Source of the DNA: Aquilutibacter rugosus
Lineage (GTDB): Bacteria > Pseudomonadota > Gammaproteobacteria > Xanthomonadales > Xanthomonadaceae
Assembly (NCBI RefSeq): GCF_036541335.1
Contig: NZ_JAZHBO010000002.1
Coordinates: 496,001-560,000, forward strand
Direction of reading: 5' to 3'
Length of the DNA: 64,000 nucleotides
Both the position numbers and the translations under genes were made by a program. The notes beneath the pieces are model-generated. The model searched no databases. It had not been told where the DNA came from and was given only the letters and a program-made list of their open reading frames with translations. Within the stretch, counting starts at the first letter, position 1. The number at the start of each line of letters is the position of its first letter. Positions 23,224 through 32,026 of this stretch are shown piece by piece.

Positions 23224-24359
23224 CCATGAGTAACATTGATACCATCGTTGGCTTGTCCGGCGGCGTCGATTCGTCCGTAGCTGCCATCCGCCTGCTTGAA
23301 CAGGGCGAGCGGATCGCCGGCCTGTTTATGCAGAACTGGGAGGATGACGGCTCCGGCGAGTGTCGCGCCGAGGACGATCGCCGGGACGCGGTGGCCGTCG
23401 CTGCCAAGCTCGGAATTCCGATCCACTTTCGCAATTTTGCCGGCGAATACTGGAGCGGCGTATTCGAACATTTTCTTGCCGAATACGCACGCGGTCGTAC
23501 ACCGAATCCCGACATCCTGTGTAACCGCGAGATCAAGTTCAAGCATTTCCTTGATGCGGCGTTAGATCTGGGTGCCTCCCGTATCGCCACCGGTCACTAT
23601 GCACGCGTCCGTGAGCGCAATGGTCGCTTCGAGCTCCTGCGTGCAGTTGATGACTCGAAAGACCAGAGTTATTTTCTGCATCAGCTCGGTCAGACGGCAC
23701 TGTCGGCAACGGTGTTTCCGCTCGGTGATCTGCACAAGACGCAAGTGCGTGCAATGGCAACACAGGCCGGACTGGTGACGGCGGATAAAAAAGATTCAAC
23801 CGGCATCTGCTTTATCGGCGAGCGCGATTTCCGCACCTTTCTCGCGCAATATCTGCCGGTGCGCGAAGGCGAAATGCGTACCCCGGACGGCACTCGCATC
23901 GGTACGCATCAAGGCGTGTTTTTCTATACGCTTGGCCAGCGCGAAGGCCTGCATATTGGTGGCGTGCGTGGCTATGCGCAAGCGCCATGGTTTGTGATCG
24001 GCAAAGACGTGCCCACGAACACGCTGATAGTGGATCAGTTGCTGACGACGCCCTATCTTGATTCGCATCGCACCCGTACTGAGCTCGCACATTGGATTGC
24101 GGGTAAGCCACCGGCGAGCGCATTCCGTTGCCAGGCGCAAACGCGCTACCGCCAACAGCCCGATGCATGCGCCGTCACCGTTCGTGATGACGGCACGCTC
24201 GATGTGCGGTTCGATAACCCGCAGCGCGCAGTGACGCCGGGACAGTCTCTGGTCCTTTATGACGGCGAGATTTGCCTAGGTGGCGCCGTGATTGAATCCA
24301 CCGATGCACAATGGCCGATGCAATGGCCCCATGCACCCCAACCGGAACCCCTGACATGA
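23220..24359 (+). CDS. mnmA: tRNA-specific 2-thiouridylase MnmA
   Basis: About 379 residues from the ATG at 23220, which overlaps the nudJ stop; an ATG two codons later (23226) is equally possible. MnmA makes 2-thiouridine at wobble U34 of tRNA Lys, Glu and Gln. The PP-loop VGLSGGVDSSVAAIRLL binds ATP. The catalytic pair is the Cys in NPDILCNREIKFKHFLD and the Cys in KDSTGICFIGERDFRTFL. The tRNA-binding and C-terminal beta domains are complete. It overlaps hflD by 4 bp. Confidence 0.95.
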   Translation: MTMSNIDTIVGLSGGVDSSVAAIRLLEQGERIAGLFMQNWEDDGSGECRAEDDRRDAVAVAAKLGIPIHFRNFAGEYWSGVFEHFLAEYARGRTPNPDILCNREIKFKHFLDAALDLGASRIATGHYARVRERNGRFELLRAVDDSKDQSYFLHQLGQTALSATVFPLGDLHKTQVRAMATQAGLVTADKKDSTGICFIGERDFRTFLAQYLPVREGEMRTPDGTRIGTHQGVFFYTLGQREGLHIGGVRGYAQAPWFVIGKDVPTNTLIVDQLLTTPYLDSHRTRTELAHWIAGKPPASAFRCQAQTRYRQQPDACAVTVRDDGTLDVRFDNPQRAVTPGQSLVLYDGEICLGGAVIESTDAQWPMQWPHAPQPEPLT

Positions 24360-24964
24360 TCTCCCCCGACGACTCCATGCGCGGCCGCGTCATCGCTTTA
24401 GCGGCCGTATTTCAAGCCGTCGAACAGGTGCGCCGTCTGGCAGAGAATGGCACCTACGACGAAGCATCCACCCGCCCCATGATTCAATCGGTACTGCGTG
24501 TTGATGCGCCCGACGCAATCTCCATTTACGGCAACAGGCACGCCCTGTCCGCGGGTCTTGCGCAGTTGCGCAGCATGCTGACTTCGCGTTGGAGCACAGA
24601 AAATCCCATCGGCAAGATGGCCTTCTCCATATTGCAGCTCGAACGCAACCTGGCCAAGAACCCGGCGTTGCTGGACAATCTGCGCAAACGCATCGACTCC
24701 GCGCAGATCTTGAGCAATGCACCGATGCACGAGCTGATGGCCGAGCTCGGTAAGGCCTATGCCGACATCATCTCGGGTCAGAAACCCTCAGTCATCGTAA
24801 CCGGCAATCCGCAGTATCTCGATCGCCGTGAGATCGTGACCGAGATTCGTGCGCTATTGCTGGCGGCGCTGCGCGGTGCCGTGTTGTGGCGCCAAATGGG
24901 CGGCAACATGCTCGACTGCCTGATCCGCCGTAAAGCCATGCTGCGGGCGATGGATTCGCTCTGA
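24356..24964 (+). CDS. hflD: High-frequency lysogenization protein HflD
   Basis: A 202-residue, mainly helical protein. The start chosen is the ATG at 24356 (MISPDDSMRGRVIALAAVFQ), which overlaps the mnmA stop. The segment AVFQAVEQVRRLAENG, the middle RSMLTSRWSTENPIGKMAFS, and the C-terminal LRGAVLWRQMGGN match the HflD family. In E. coli HflD is membrane-associated, binds phage lambda CII and affects lysogeny. Its cellular role is unclear, but the mnmA-hflD pairing is widely conserved. It converges on cbpA (gap 5 bp). Confidence 0.9.
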   Translation: MISPDDSMRGRVIALAAVFQAVEQVRRLAENGTYDEASTRPMIQSVLRVDAPDAISIYGNRHALSAGLAQLRSMLTSRWSTENPIGKMAFSILQLERNLAKNPALLDNLRKRIDSAQILSNAPMHELMAELGKAYADIISGQKPSVIVTGNPQYLDRREIVTEIRALLLAALRGAVLWRQMGGNMLDCLIRRKAMLRAMDSL

Positions 24965-24969
24965 GATTT

Positions 24970-25917
24970 TTACGCGTCAGACTTGTCGAAGGCCGCTTTG
25001 AGTGCAAGATATGCGGCCGTTTGTGCCTCGGTCACCGGCTGCGGTGCGACCACTTCGAGTTCGACAATCTGATCGCCATCGGCAAACTTGCCGCTGCTCG
25101 GTGCCGGCAGACCGCGTCCTTTCAGACGTAGTTTCTTGCCTGCCTCGGAACCCGGCGGCACGGTGATACTGACGGTGCCCCCGAGCGTCGGCACTTGCAG
25201 GCGACAACCCAAAGCGGCATCCCATGGTGCAATCTCCTGCACGAACAGCACGTTGCGACCGTCGACCTCGAACTTGGGGTGCGCGGCGTAGTCAATTTCT
25301 ACCAGCAGGTCGCCCTGCCCTTGGCCCTGACCTTTCAGTCGAATCGACTGACCGACGCCAATGCCCTTAGGAATCCTGAGATCCAGCACTTTTTCGCCAA
25401 TCTGCACGCGCGTGGTTGCACCTTGGTAGACCTGCTCCAACGTCACCGCCATCTTGACGCGCGAAGGCGGCCTGGGCCCTTGACCGGTACGGGCGCCACT
25501 GAAACCACCGCTGCCCGCTCCGCGACGACGACCGAACAGGCCTTCGAACAAATCACTGAAGTCATCACCGCTTCCGGGACCACCGCGGCCGGCAAAGATC
25601 TCTTCGAAATCGACGCCACCGAACCCGCCGAAGCCGTCGGCACCACCGGGACCGCCCGGACCGCCAAAGCCGCCGGGATTGACTTCGTCGCCGGGACGAT
25701 AGCCACGTGATCGTAACTGATCATAGGCGCGCCGCTTGTCGGGATCGCGCAGCGCCTCGTAGGCCTCGTTGATATCCTTGAAGCGCTCCTCGGCATCGGG
25801 TTCCTTGCTGACATCCGGATGGTACTTGCGCGCGAGGCGACGGAACGCTGTTTTTAGCTCGGTTTCACCGGCGGTCGGCTCGACACCGAGAATCTGGTAG
25901 TAGTCCTTGAATTGCAT
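24970..25917 (-). CDS. cbpA: DnaJ-class co-chaperone CbpA-like
   Basis: A 315-residue type II Hsp40. The J domain (1-70) has the HPD motif in RLARKYHPDVSKEPDAEERF. A Gly/Phe-rich linker (GGFGGPGGPGGADGFGGFGG and onwards) extends to about residue 150, and two C-terminal beta domains follow (VKMAVTLEQVYQGATTRVQ, LRLKGRGLPAPSSGKFADG). There is no zinc-finger domain, so this is CbpA rather than DnaJ. It stimulates DnaK ATPase and may bind curved DNA. It faces away from the Prx5 gene across 63 bp. The chaperone modulator cbpM is not adjacent. Confidence 0.88.
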   Translation of the reverse strand: MQFKDYYQILGVEPTAGETELKTAFRRLARKYHPDVSKEPDAEERFKDINEAYEALRDPDKRRAYDQLRSRGYRPGDEVNPGGFGGPGGPGGADGFGGFGGVDFEEIFAGRGGPGSGDDFSDLFEGLFGRRRGAGSGGFSGARTGQGPRPPSRVKMAVTLEQVYQGATTRVQIGEKVLDLRIPKGIGVGQSIRLKGQGQGQGDLLVEIDYAAHPKFEVDGRNVLFVQEIAPWDAALGCRLQVPTLGGTVSITVPPGSEAGKKLRLKGRGLPAPSSGKFADGDQIVELEVVAPQPVTEAQTAAYLALKAAFDKSDA

Positions 25918-25980
25918 GGAATTCGATTTGTAATGCGATCAGGGAATAGAATACTCGTTTCCACGTTAAGGAGCGGCAAC

Positions 25981-26472
25981 ATGTCCATTCAACCCGGCGA
26001 TAAGCTTCCCGAGATCGCCCTTCAGGAATTGCAAAATGGCGCTGTGCGTTCCGTTTCCATCGCTGAGGCATTCGGCGGCAAGGATGTGGTGCTGTTCGCG
26101 GTACCCGGCGCTTTTACCCCGACTTGTTCCGAGGCGCATCTACCGGGCTTTATTGAGGCCATGCCTGCCTTCCGTGATCTGGGCGTCGAAGTAATCGGCA
26201 TCTCGGTCAACGACGCCTTTGTTATGGGCGCGTGGGGTCAGCAACAGGGAGCTCCCGAAGACCTGCGCCTGTTGGCTGACGGCAATGGCGAGTTCAGCAA
26301 GGCCATCGGCCTGTCACTGGATGCCAGCGCTTACGGCATGGGCCTGCGGAGCAAGCGTTTTGCGTTGTACGCCGAGAACGGTGTGGTCCGCTGGGTCGAA
26401 GAAGAAGCACCCGGTGAATTCCGTGTATCCTCGGCCGAACACGTGCTGGAGCGCCTTCGTTCCGAAGGCTAA
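25981..26472 (+). CDS. Peroxiredoxin, Prx5/AhpE-like (thiol peroxidase)
   Basis: A 163-residue protein starting at the ATG at 25981, with a good AAGGAG 7 bp upstream. The peroxidatic Cys sits in PGAFTPTCSEAHLPGF (about residue 50) with the conserved Thr and, further on, Arg (LRSKRFALYAENGVV). The sequence type (MSIQPGDKLPEIALQ, then GVEVIGISVNDAFVMGAWG) is the atypical 2-Cys or 1-Cys Prx5 group, which reduces H2O2 and organic peroxides using thioredoxin or glutathione. No fused glutaredoxin domain is present. The upstream gene is divergent cbpA, and a bidirectional terminator follows. Confidence 0.9.
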   Translation: MSIQPGDKLPEIALQELQNGAVRSVSIAEAFGGKDVVLFAVPGAFTPTCSEAHLPGFIEAMPAFRDLGVEVIGISVNDAFVMGAWGQQQGAPEDLRLLADGNGEFSKAIGLSLDASAYGMGLRSKRFALYAENGVVRWVEEEAPGEFRVSSAEHVLERLRSEG

Positions 26473-26512
26473 ACCGACAACTTGCGGCGGCTTCGGCTCG
26501 CCAAGCGGCAAT

Positions 26513-26543
26513 AAAAAAACCGGCCAACTAAGGCCGGTTTTTT
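26513..26543. terminator. Bidirectional terminator between Prx5 and gyrA
   Basis: Stem AAAACCGGCC (26516-26525) with GGCCGGTTTT (26532-26541), loop AACTAA, A-tract left and T-tract right. It separates the converging peroxiredoxin and gyrA transcripts. Confidence 0.9.
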
Positions 26544-26560
26544 CATGACAACGTTCCGAA

Positions 26561-29137
26561 TTATTCCTCGGCAACCGGTTCGCTTGCCGGCTCGGACTCA
26601 TCCAGGCTCGCATCGAGTGTTTCGACGGCTTGCAGCGTTTCACCCGGCTGCAGTCGAATCAGCGTGACGCCTTGGGTGTTCCGTCCGACCTGACTGATAT
26701 CAGCCGCCGGAGTGCGCACCAAGGTGCCGCCATCGGAGATCAGCAGTACATCGTGCTGATCACTCAATTGCACCGCACCCACCAGCGCACCGTTACGGTC
26801 CGTGGTCTTTAGGGCGATAACGCCCTGCGTACCGCGCCCCTTGCGTGGGAACTCACTCAGATCGGTGCGCTTACCGAAACCCTTGGCGCTGGCAGTGAGA
26901 ATGTCGCCCTCGCCCTGTACCACGATCAGACTGCAGACAACCTCACCTGCGGCCAGTTTCATGCCGCGAACGCCACCGGCCGTACGGCCCATCGAGCGCA
27001 CGGAAGTCTCATCGAAGCGAACCGCCTTGCCGTTGCTGGCAAACAGCATGATGTCGCGTTCGCCATCGGTCAGGGCGACATCGACCAGCGCATCGTCCTC
27101 ATCCAAGTGGATGGCAATCTTGCCGCGCGAAAGCTGGAAAGCGAAATCTGTTAGTGGTGTCTTCTTGACCGTGCCCTTGCGGGTTGCAAAGAAGACGTAG
27201 CGTCCTTCTTCGTATTCGCGAATTGGCACGACGGCCTGGACTTGCTCATCGGCATCGAGCTGAATCCAGTTCACGATCGGACGGCCGAGCGCATTGGGAC
27301 CGGCCTCGGGCAGTTTATGCACCGGCAGCCAGAACACCTTGCCCTTGCTGGTGAAGGTCATCAGCGTGTCATGGGTATTGACCAGCCACAGCTGCGAAAT
27401 CGAATCCTCGTCCTTGGTGCTGGCGGCGTTGCGACCGCGACCACCGCGACGCTGCGAGCGATACACGCCCGGCGACTGACGTTTGACGTAACCCGCTTGC
27501 GAGAAGGTCACGACCACGTCTTCGGGCGTGATCAGATCCAGAATATCCAGATCTTCCTCGGATTCGCGAATTTCGGAGCGACGGGCATCGCCATATTCGT
27601 CACCGACATTAATCAGCTCTTCGCGAATGACGCGCAGCAGCTCGACCGGATCGGTCAGGATCAGAATCAGCTTTTGGATTTCGATCAGGAGCTGACGGTA
27701 TTCATCGGTCAGCTTGTCCTGTTCCAGACCGGTCAGGCGATGCAGGCGCATCTCCAGAATGGCCTGGGCCTGCTCCGCCGAAAGGCGGTACTGCGAGCCG
27801 TCAACCAGACCGAACTCGGCGGCCAAATCATCGGGACGTGATGCCTTGGCATCGTTACCTGCGGCATCGAGCATGGCACTGACCACGCCGGCATCCCAGG
27901 TGCGGGCCAACATGCGTTCCTTGGCCTCAGCCGGATTCGCCGACGTCTTGATCAATTCGATCATTTCGTCAATGTTGGCCAGAGCGACCGTCAAGCCTTC
28001 GAGAATGTGAGCGCGTTGGCGGGCCTTGCGCAGATCGTGCACGGTGCGACGGGTCACCACCTCACGGCGGTGGCGCAGGAAGATCTGCAGCAACTGCTTG
28101 AGGTTGAGCGTCTGCGGGCGTCCATCGACAATGGCAACCATGTTGATGCCGAACGTCGATTCCATTTGCGTCTGCTGATACAGATTGTTCAGCACGACCT
28201 CGGCGGATTCGCCTTTCTTGACCTCGATGTAAATGCGCATGCCGTCCTTATCGGACTCATCGCGCAGCTCACTGATGCCCTCGATCTTGCGCTCTTTGAC
28301 CAGCTCCGCAATGCGCTCAATCAGACGCGCCTTGTTGACCTGATACGGAATCTCGGTAACGGCGATGGCCTCGCGGCCGTTGTCGGCGACCTCAATCTCG
28401 GCGCGAGCACGCATGCGTACACGACCGCGACCGGTGCGGTAACCGGCCAGAATGCCTGCCGTACCGTTAATGATGCCGCCGGTTGGGAAATCCGGACCCG
28501 GGATGAATTCCATCAGGCTATCAATGGAGAGTTCCGGATCGTCAATCAGCGCCACGCAGGCGTTGATGGTTTCGCGCATATTGTGCGGCGGGATGTTGGT
28601 GGCCATACCCACTGCAATGCCGCTGGACCCATTGACCAGCAGGTTCGGGAACCGCGTCGGCATGACCGTGGGTTCCAGTTCCTTTTCATCGTAGTTGGGC
28701 TGGAAATCGACAGTTTCCTTGTCGATGTCGGCCATCATCTCGTGCGCGAGGCGCGACATGCGTGCCTCGGTGTAGCGCATGGCGGCCGCGGGGTCGCCGT
28801 CGACCGAACCGAAGTTACCTTGACCATCAACCAGCATGTAGCGCAGCGAGAACGGCTGCGCCATCCGGACGACCGTGTCATACACCGCGGTATCACCGTG
28901 CGGATGGTATTTACCGATCACGTCACCGACGATACGCGCCGATTTGTAGTACGGCTTATTGGAATGGGCGCCCAGCTCATGCATGGCATACAGGGCGCGG
29001 CGGTGCACGGGCTTTAGACCGTCTCGAGCATCCGGGAGCGCGCGTCCGATGATCACGCTCATGGCGTAATCGAGATAGCTGCGACGCATCTCGTCTTCGA
29101 GGTTAATGGGGATGATTTCCCGTGCGGTTTCGGTCAT
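26561..29137 (-). CDS. gyrA: DNA gyrase subunit A
   Basis: The full-length 858-residue GyrA begins MTETAREIIPINLEDEMRRS. The catalytic tyrosine is in AAAMRYTEARMSRLA. The quinolone-resistance region reads KYHPHGDTAVYDTVVRMAQ, with Thr at the E. coli Ser83 position and Asp retained at 87. Thr83 is wild type in some gammaproteobacteria, so resistance cannot be inferred. The C-terminal beta-pinwheel has the GyrA box QRRGGRGRNAAS. An acidic C-terminal tail (ASLDESEPASEPVAEE) follows. It introduces negative supercoils with GyrB, which is not in the window. mtnA lies upstream on the same strand. Confidence 0.97.
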   Translation of the reverse strand: MTETAREIIPINLEDEMRRSYLDYAMSVIIGRALPDARDGLKPVHRRALYAMHELGAHSNKPYYKSARIVGDVIGKYHPHGDTAVYDTVVRMAQPFSLRYMLVDGQGNFGSVDGDPAAAMRYTEARMSRLAHEMMADIDKETVDFQPNYDEKELEPTVMPTRFPNLLVNGSSGIAVGMATNIPPHNMRETINACVALIDDPELSIDSLMEFIPGPDFPTGGIINGTAGILAGYRTGRGRVRMRARAEIEVADNGREAIAVTEIPYQVNKARLIERIAELVKERKIEGISELRDESDKDGMRIYIEVKKGESAEVVLNNLYQQTQMESTFGINMVAIVDGRPQTLNLKQLLQIFLRHRREVVTRRTVHDLRKARQRAHILEGLTVALANIDEMIELIKTSANPAEAKERMLARTWDAGVVSAMLDAAGNDAKASRPDDLAAEFGLVDGSQYRLSAEQAQAILEMRLHRLTGLEQDKLTDEYRQLLIEIQKLILILTDPVELLRVIREELINVGDEYGDARRSEIRESEEDLDILDLITPEDVVVTFSQAGYVKRQSPGVYRSQRRGGRGRNAASTKDEDSISQLWLVNTHDTLMTFTSKGKVFWLPVHKLPEAGPNALGRPIVNWIQLDADEQVQAVVPIREYEEGRYVFFATRKGTVKKTPLTDFAFQLSRGKIAIHLDEDDALVDVALTDGERDIMLFASNGKAVRFDETSVRSMGRTAGGVRGMKLAAGEVVCSLIVVQGEGDILTASAKGFGKRTDLSEFPRKGRGTQGVIALKTTDRNGALVGAVQLSDQHDVLLISDGGTLVRTPAADISQVGRNTQGVTLIRLQPGETLQAVETLDASLDESEPASEPVAEE

Positions 29138-29175
29138 TGAAATCCCGTTATTTCCAGGCTCTGTACGAACCTGAA

Positions 29176-29184
29176 ATTATAGCA
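29176..29184 (-). promoter_or_regulatory. Extended -10 promoter candidate for gyrA
   Basis: On the minus strand TGCTATAAT (29184-29176) is a perfect extended -10 (TG-N-TATAAT), located 38 bp before the gyrA start. No clear -35 is needed for this class. It sits downstream of the mtnA stop. Confidence 0.6.
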
Positions 29185-29262
29185 GACCAAGCCCTTAAAC
29201 GCCCTCTTTTTATCTGCCCCAACTCGAAGAAAATCCCTTATTTTTTCGGGGAAACGGCGATT

Positions 29263-30342
29263 TCAGACATCCTGCGGGAACAGTTCGCGCATGGTCGCGA
29301 CGGAGGGGGCATGAACAACCCCTTTTTCAGTCACAATGGCCGTGATCAGCTCGGCCGGCGTGACATCAAAAACAGGGTTCCAGGCGGCCACGCCCTCAGC
29401 CGCTGTGCGTACCGAGCCGACGGACAGCAATTCGGTCGGCAGACGTTCCTCGATCTCGATTGCGTCCCCGTTCGGCGTGTTCATGTCTACCGTAGAGGCC
29501 GGTGCCACCACCATGAAGCCGATGCCGTGATGCTTTGCCGCAATGGCCAGGGAATACGTGCCGATCTTGTTGGCGGTATCGCCATTGGCACAGATGCGGT
29601 CCGCACCCGCGACCACCCAGTCCACCCCACCCGTCTTCATGAGGTGAGCGGCTGCGGAGTCGGCGATGAGAGTCGGGTTCAGACCATCCTGCGCAAGCTC
29701 CCACACGGTAAGACGCGCGCCCTGCAACCAGGGCCGGGTCTCGCCGGCATAGACCTTATCAATGCGGCCCATCGCGCAACCGGCGCGGATTACGCCCAGG
29801 GCTGTACCAAAACCGGCTGTCGCCAGAGAGCCCGTATTGCAGTGCGTAAGTACGCGGGTGCCCGGCTGCATCATTTGAGCGCCGAGTACGCCCATGCGGC
29901 GATTGGCGAGAAGATCGTCTTTGGCGATCCGATCGGCCATGGCAACAAGCTGTTCACGCCAGTCGGCGCCCGCACCATGCAACGTATCCCCCATGCGGTT
30001 CAGTGCCCATGCCAGATTGACCGCGGTGGGGCGCGCATCATGCAGGCGCTGCATGGCCGGCTCCAAGGCCTTTAACGCTGAGTCGCCATTAGCGGCCTCG
30101 ACAGCATTAGCGGCCAACACCACTCCATAGGCGGCCGAGATCCCGATTGCCGGGGCGCCACGAACTACAAGCTCAGTAATGGCATGTGCGACCGCATCGG
30201 AATCGGTGCAGACTACCTGCTCCTCCCGGAACGGCAATACACGCTGATCCAGCAAATGCAACGCCTGGCCATCCCAACGGATGGGGCGGACGCGATCGTA
30301 GAGTTCAAAATCAATGGCGGTCTGGTTATCCATGACCACCAT
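29263..30342 (-). CDS. mtnA: Methylthioribose-1-phosphate isomerase
   Basis: A 359-residue enzyme of the methionine salvage pathway converting 5-methylthioribose-1-phosphate to the ribulose form. It is in the eIF2B-like family. RGAPAIGISAAYGVVLAAN, the catalytic Cys segment VLTHCNTGSLATAGFG and the catalytic Asp segment VVAGADRICANGDTANKIG are present. Two ATGs (30342 and 30333) are possible starts; GAGGG lies 9 bp before the first. The mtnA-gyrA adjacency is familiar in Xanthomonadales. No other mtn genes are in the window, so salvage is dispersed. Confidence 0.94.
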   Translation of the reverse strand: MVVMDNQTAIDFELYDRVRPIRWDGQALHLLDQRVLPFREEQVVCTDSDAVAHAITELVVRGAPAIGISAAYGVVLAANAVEAANGDSALKALEPAMQRLHDARPTAVNLAWALNRMGDTLHGAGADWREQLVAMADRIAKDDLLANRRMGVLGAQMMQPGTRVLTHCNTGSLATAGFGTALGVIRAGCAMGRIDKVYAGETRPWLQGARLTVWELAQDGLNPTLIADSAAAHLMKTGGVDWVVAGADRICANGDTANKIGTYSLAIAAKHHGIGFMVVAPASTVDMNTPNGDAIEIEERLPTELLSVGSVRTAAEGVAAWNPVFDVTPAELITAIVTEKGVVHAPSVATMRELFPQDV

Positions 30343-30384
30343 TGTATCAAGCCCTCATCGGGGCATTCGAGCGCGTGCTATGAC

Positions 30385-30957
30385 CTAGCGCGAGCGGATT
30401 GCGAATTCCGCGCGGCAACCGTTGTTGACCCAGACACCATCGCGTTCAACACCCCAAGTGCGATTCTGGACGCAGGGGCTGCTGGAGACCTGACGCTGCA
30501 GCTGCACACCACCACGGGTATCGACCTGGCAGAAACGCTCGCGGCCGTTATCGGACTCACAGCGGAATGTCTGTTGGCCGTAGCCAACATTGCCTTGATC
30601 GTTGCGATCACCTCGGCGCCAGCCATTGTTACGACCTGCCTGCACCACGAAATCCGCGCGACAACCGCGATCCACCCAGATCATGCCGTCCCGACTCAGG
30701 CCATAGCTATAACCCTCGGTACAACGCGCCTTTGAAAACTGGCGCACCATCTGGATGCGAGTGCCGCGAACATTCGGCCGGCAGATATTCCGGCGACCGT
30801 CTTTGGAATCACAGCGCAGGCGCTGCTCATTCTGGCCGTAACCGTAACGCGCATCGTTGCCGTAGTACTGTGCTTGTGCCTGCCCGACCGGAGCCAAGCT
30901 GCCCAAGGCCAAGACCGAGCCGAACATAACGACCGAGAGTTTGTTGGTGGAAGTCAT
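30385..30957 (-). CDS. Secreted DUF3011-type protein
   Basis: From the ATG at 30957 (MTSTNKLSVVMFGSVLALGS), preceded by a GGAG 7 bp upstream, the protein is 190 residues. A signal peptide ends near AQAQ (about residue 30). The mature part contains two similar repeats of about 55 residues, each with three Cys and a C-terminal W-x-x-x-G-C-R-A-x-F motif (WVDRGCRADFVV and WVNNGCRAEFAI). This is the DUF3011 pattern of unknown function, found in periplasmic or surface proteins. A Gly/Asn/Arg linker separates the repeats. mtnA lies downstream by 42 bp on the same strand. Confidence 0.8.
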   Translation of the reverse strand: MTSTNKLSVVMFGSVLALGSLAPVGQAQAQYYGNDARYGYGQNEQRLRCDSKDGRRNICRPNVRGTRIQMVRQFSKARCTEGYSYGLSRDGMIWVDRGCRADFVVQAGRNNGWRRGDRNDQGNVGYGQQTFRCESDNGRERFCQVDTRGGVQLQRQVSSSPCVQNRTWGVERDGVWVNNGCRAEFAIRSR

Positions 30958-31066
30958 CTTGAGTCTCCGGTTGGTTTGCAGATCTAACTTCGCATTCGAA
31001 TGCACGCCTTGCAAGTGGCATCCGCGTACCCGTTCAACGGCGGTTTGCTATGTACTCAGTTGCCGT

Positions 31067-32026
31067 TTAACTGTTCGCGAAATCGTAGGCCAGCACATCG
31101 GCAATTCGATCAGTTTGCAGCATGACCATCAGCAAGCGGTCGACACCCATTGCCACGCCGCAACAGTCAGGCATTTCCGGCAACGCCGTCAGTAAGCGCG
31201 TATCCATTTCGATGGCCACCTGACCGCGCTCGGCACGTCGCTGCAGATCGGCTGTAAAACGACGTCCCTGTTCCAGTGGATCCGTTAGCTCGTGGTAGCC
31301 GTTGGCCACTTCGTAACTGCCCCAATACAGTTCAAACCGCTCTGCCCTGCCGTCAGTGACTCGGGCCAATGCGGCTTGCGAGGCGGGGAACCCGTGCACG
31401 GCCAACATCCGATCGGCATGCATCGCCGGCTGCAGGCAGTGTGTCATCAGCAAGTCCAGCCAATCGTCCTTGCTCAGTCCCTCTGGGGCAATGTCGATTC
31501 CGTTCTGCTGCGCGATGGACTGCAACCGGGCGATACCGATGGTGTCGACATCGATCCCGAAGTGGGACTGATAAAGTTCGTCAAAACTCACAACGTCCAG
31601 GGCGATTGCATTGTTGTGCGCGACGGCGCGGATCAGATCGGCACACTCTTCGATCAGTTTGCTTAACGTCCAACCCACGCGGTACCACTCGAGCATCGTG
31701 AATTCGGGATTGTGGCGGCCGCCGCTCTCGCCGTCACGAAACACGCGCCCCAGTTCGTACACATCGCCGACACCCTCAGCGAGCAGTCGCTTCAGCGGAA
31801 ACTCCGGCGACGTGCGCATCCAGCGCCATTTGCTGCCGCCATGAACCGAACCATGAAACGAAGTGACAAACGACTCGATATTGGGCTCGGTGTTACCGGC
31901 CTGCGAGAGAATCGGCGTCTCCACTTCGAGTGCGCCATGCGCTGCAAAATACGCACGAATGTCCGCATTCAGCGCGGCTCGGGCACGAAGAGCGTTGAGG
32001 CGCTGCGGGCTAACCTTACTACTCAT
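31067..32026 (-). CDS. epmA: Elongation factor P--(R)-beta-lysine ligase
   Basis: A 319-residue class II lysyl-tRNA synthetase-like enzyme without the anticodon-binding domain, as typical for EpmA (GenX/PoxA). Motif 2 reads EFTMLEWYRVGWTLSKL (after FRDGESGGRHNP) and motif 3 reads GVAMGVDRLLMVML. It attaches (R)-beta-lysine to a conserved Lys of EF-P, which then rescues ribosomes stalled at polyproline. It overlaps ligA by 8 bp and is the last gene of the smc-zipA-ligA-epmA unit. epmB and efp are elsewhere. Confidence 0.93.
   Translation of the reverse strand: MSSKVSPQRLNALRARAALNADIRAYFAAHGALEVETPILSQAGNTEPNIESFVTSFHGSVHGGSKWRWMRTSPEFPLKRLLAEGVGDVYELGRVFRDGESGGRHNPEFTMLEWYRVGWTLSKLIEECADLIRAVAHNNAIALDVVSFDELYQSHFGIDVDTIGIARLQSIAQQNGIDIAPEGLSKDDWLDLLMTHCLQPAMHADRMLAVHGFPASQAALARVTDGRAERFELYWGSYEVANGYHELTDPLEQGRRFTADLQRRAERGQVAIEMDTRLLTALPEMPDCCGVAMGVDRLLMVMLQTDRIADVLAYDFANS

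Noticed and set aside
26561..29137. Quinolone-resistance mutation in gyrA
   Set aside because: Thr at the E. coli Ser83 position is wild type in several gammaproteobacteria and Asp87 is kept; resistance cannot be inferred.
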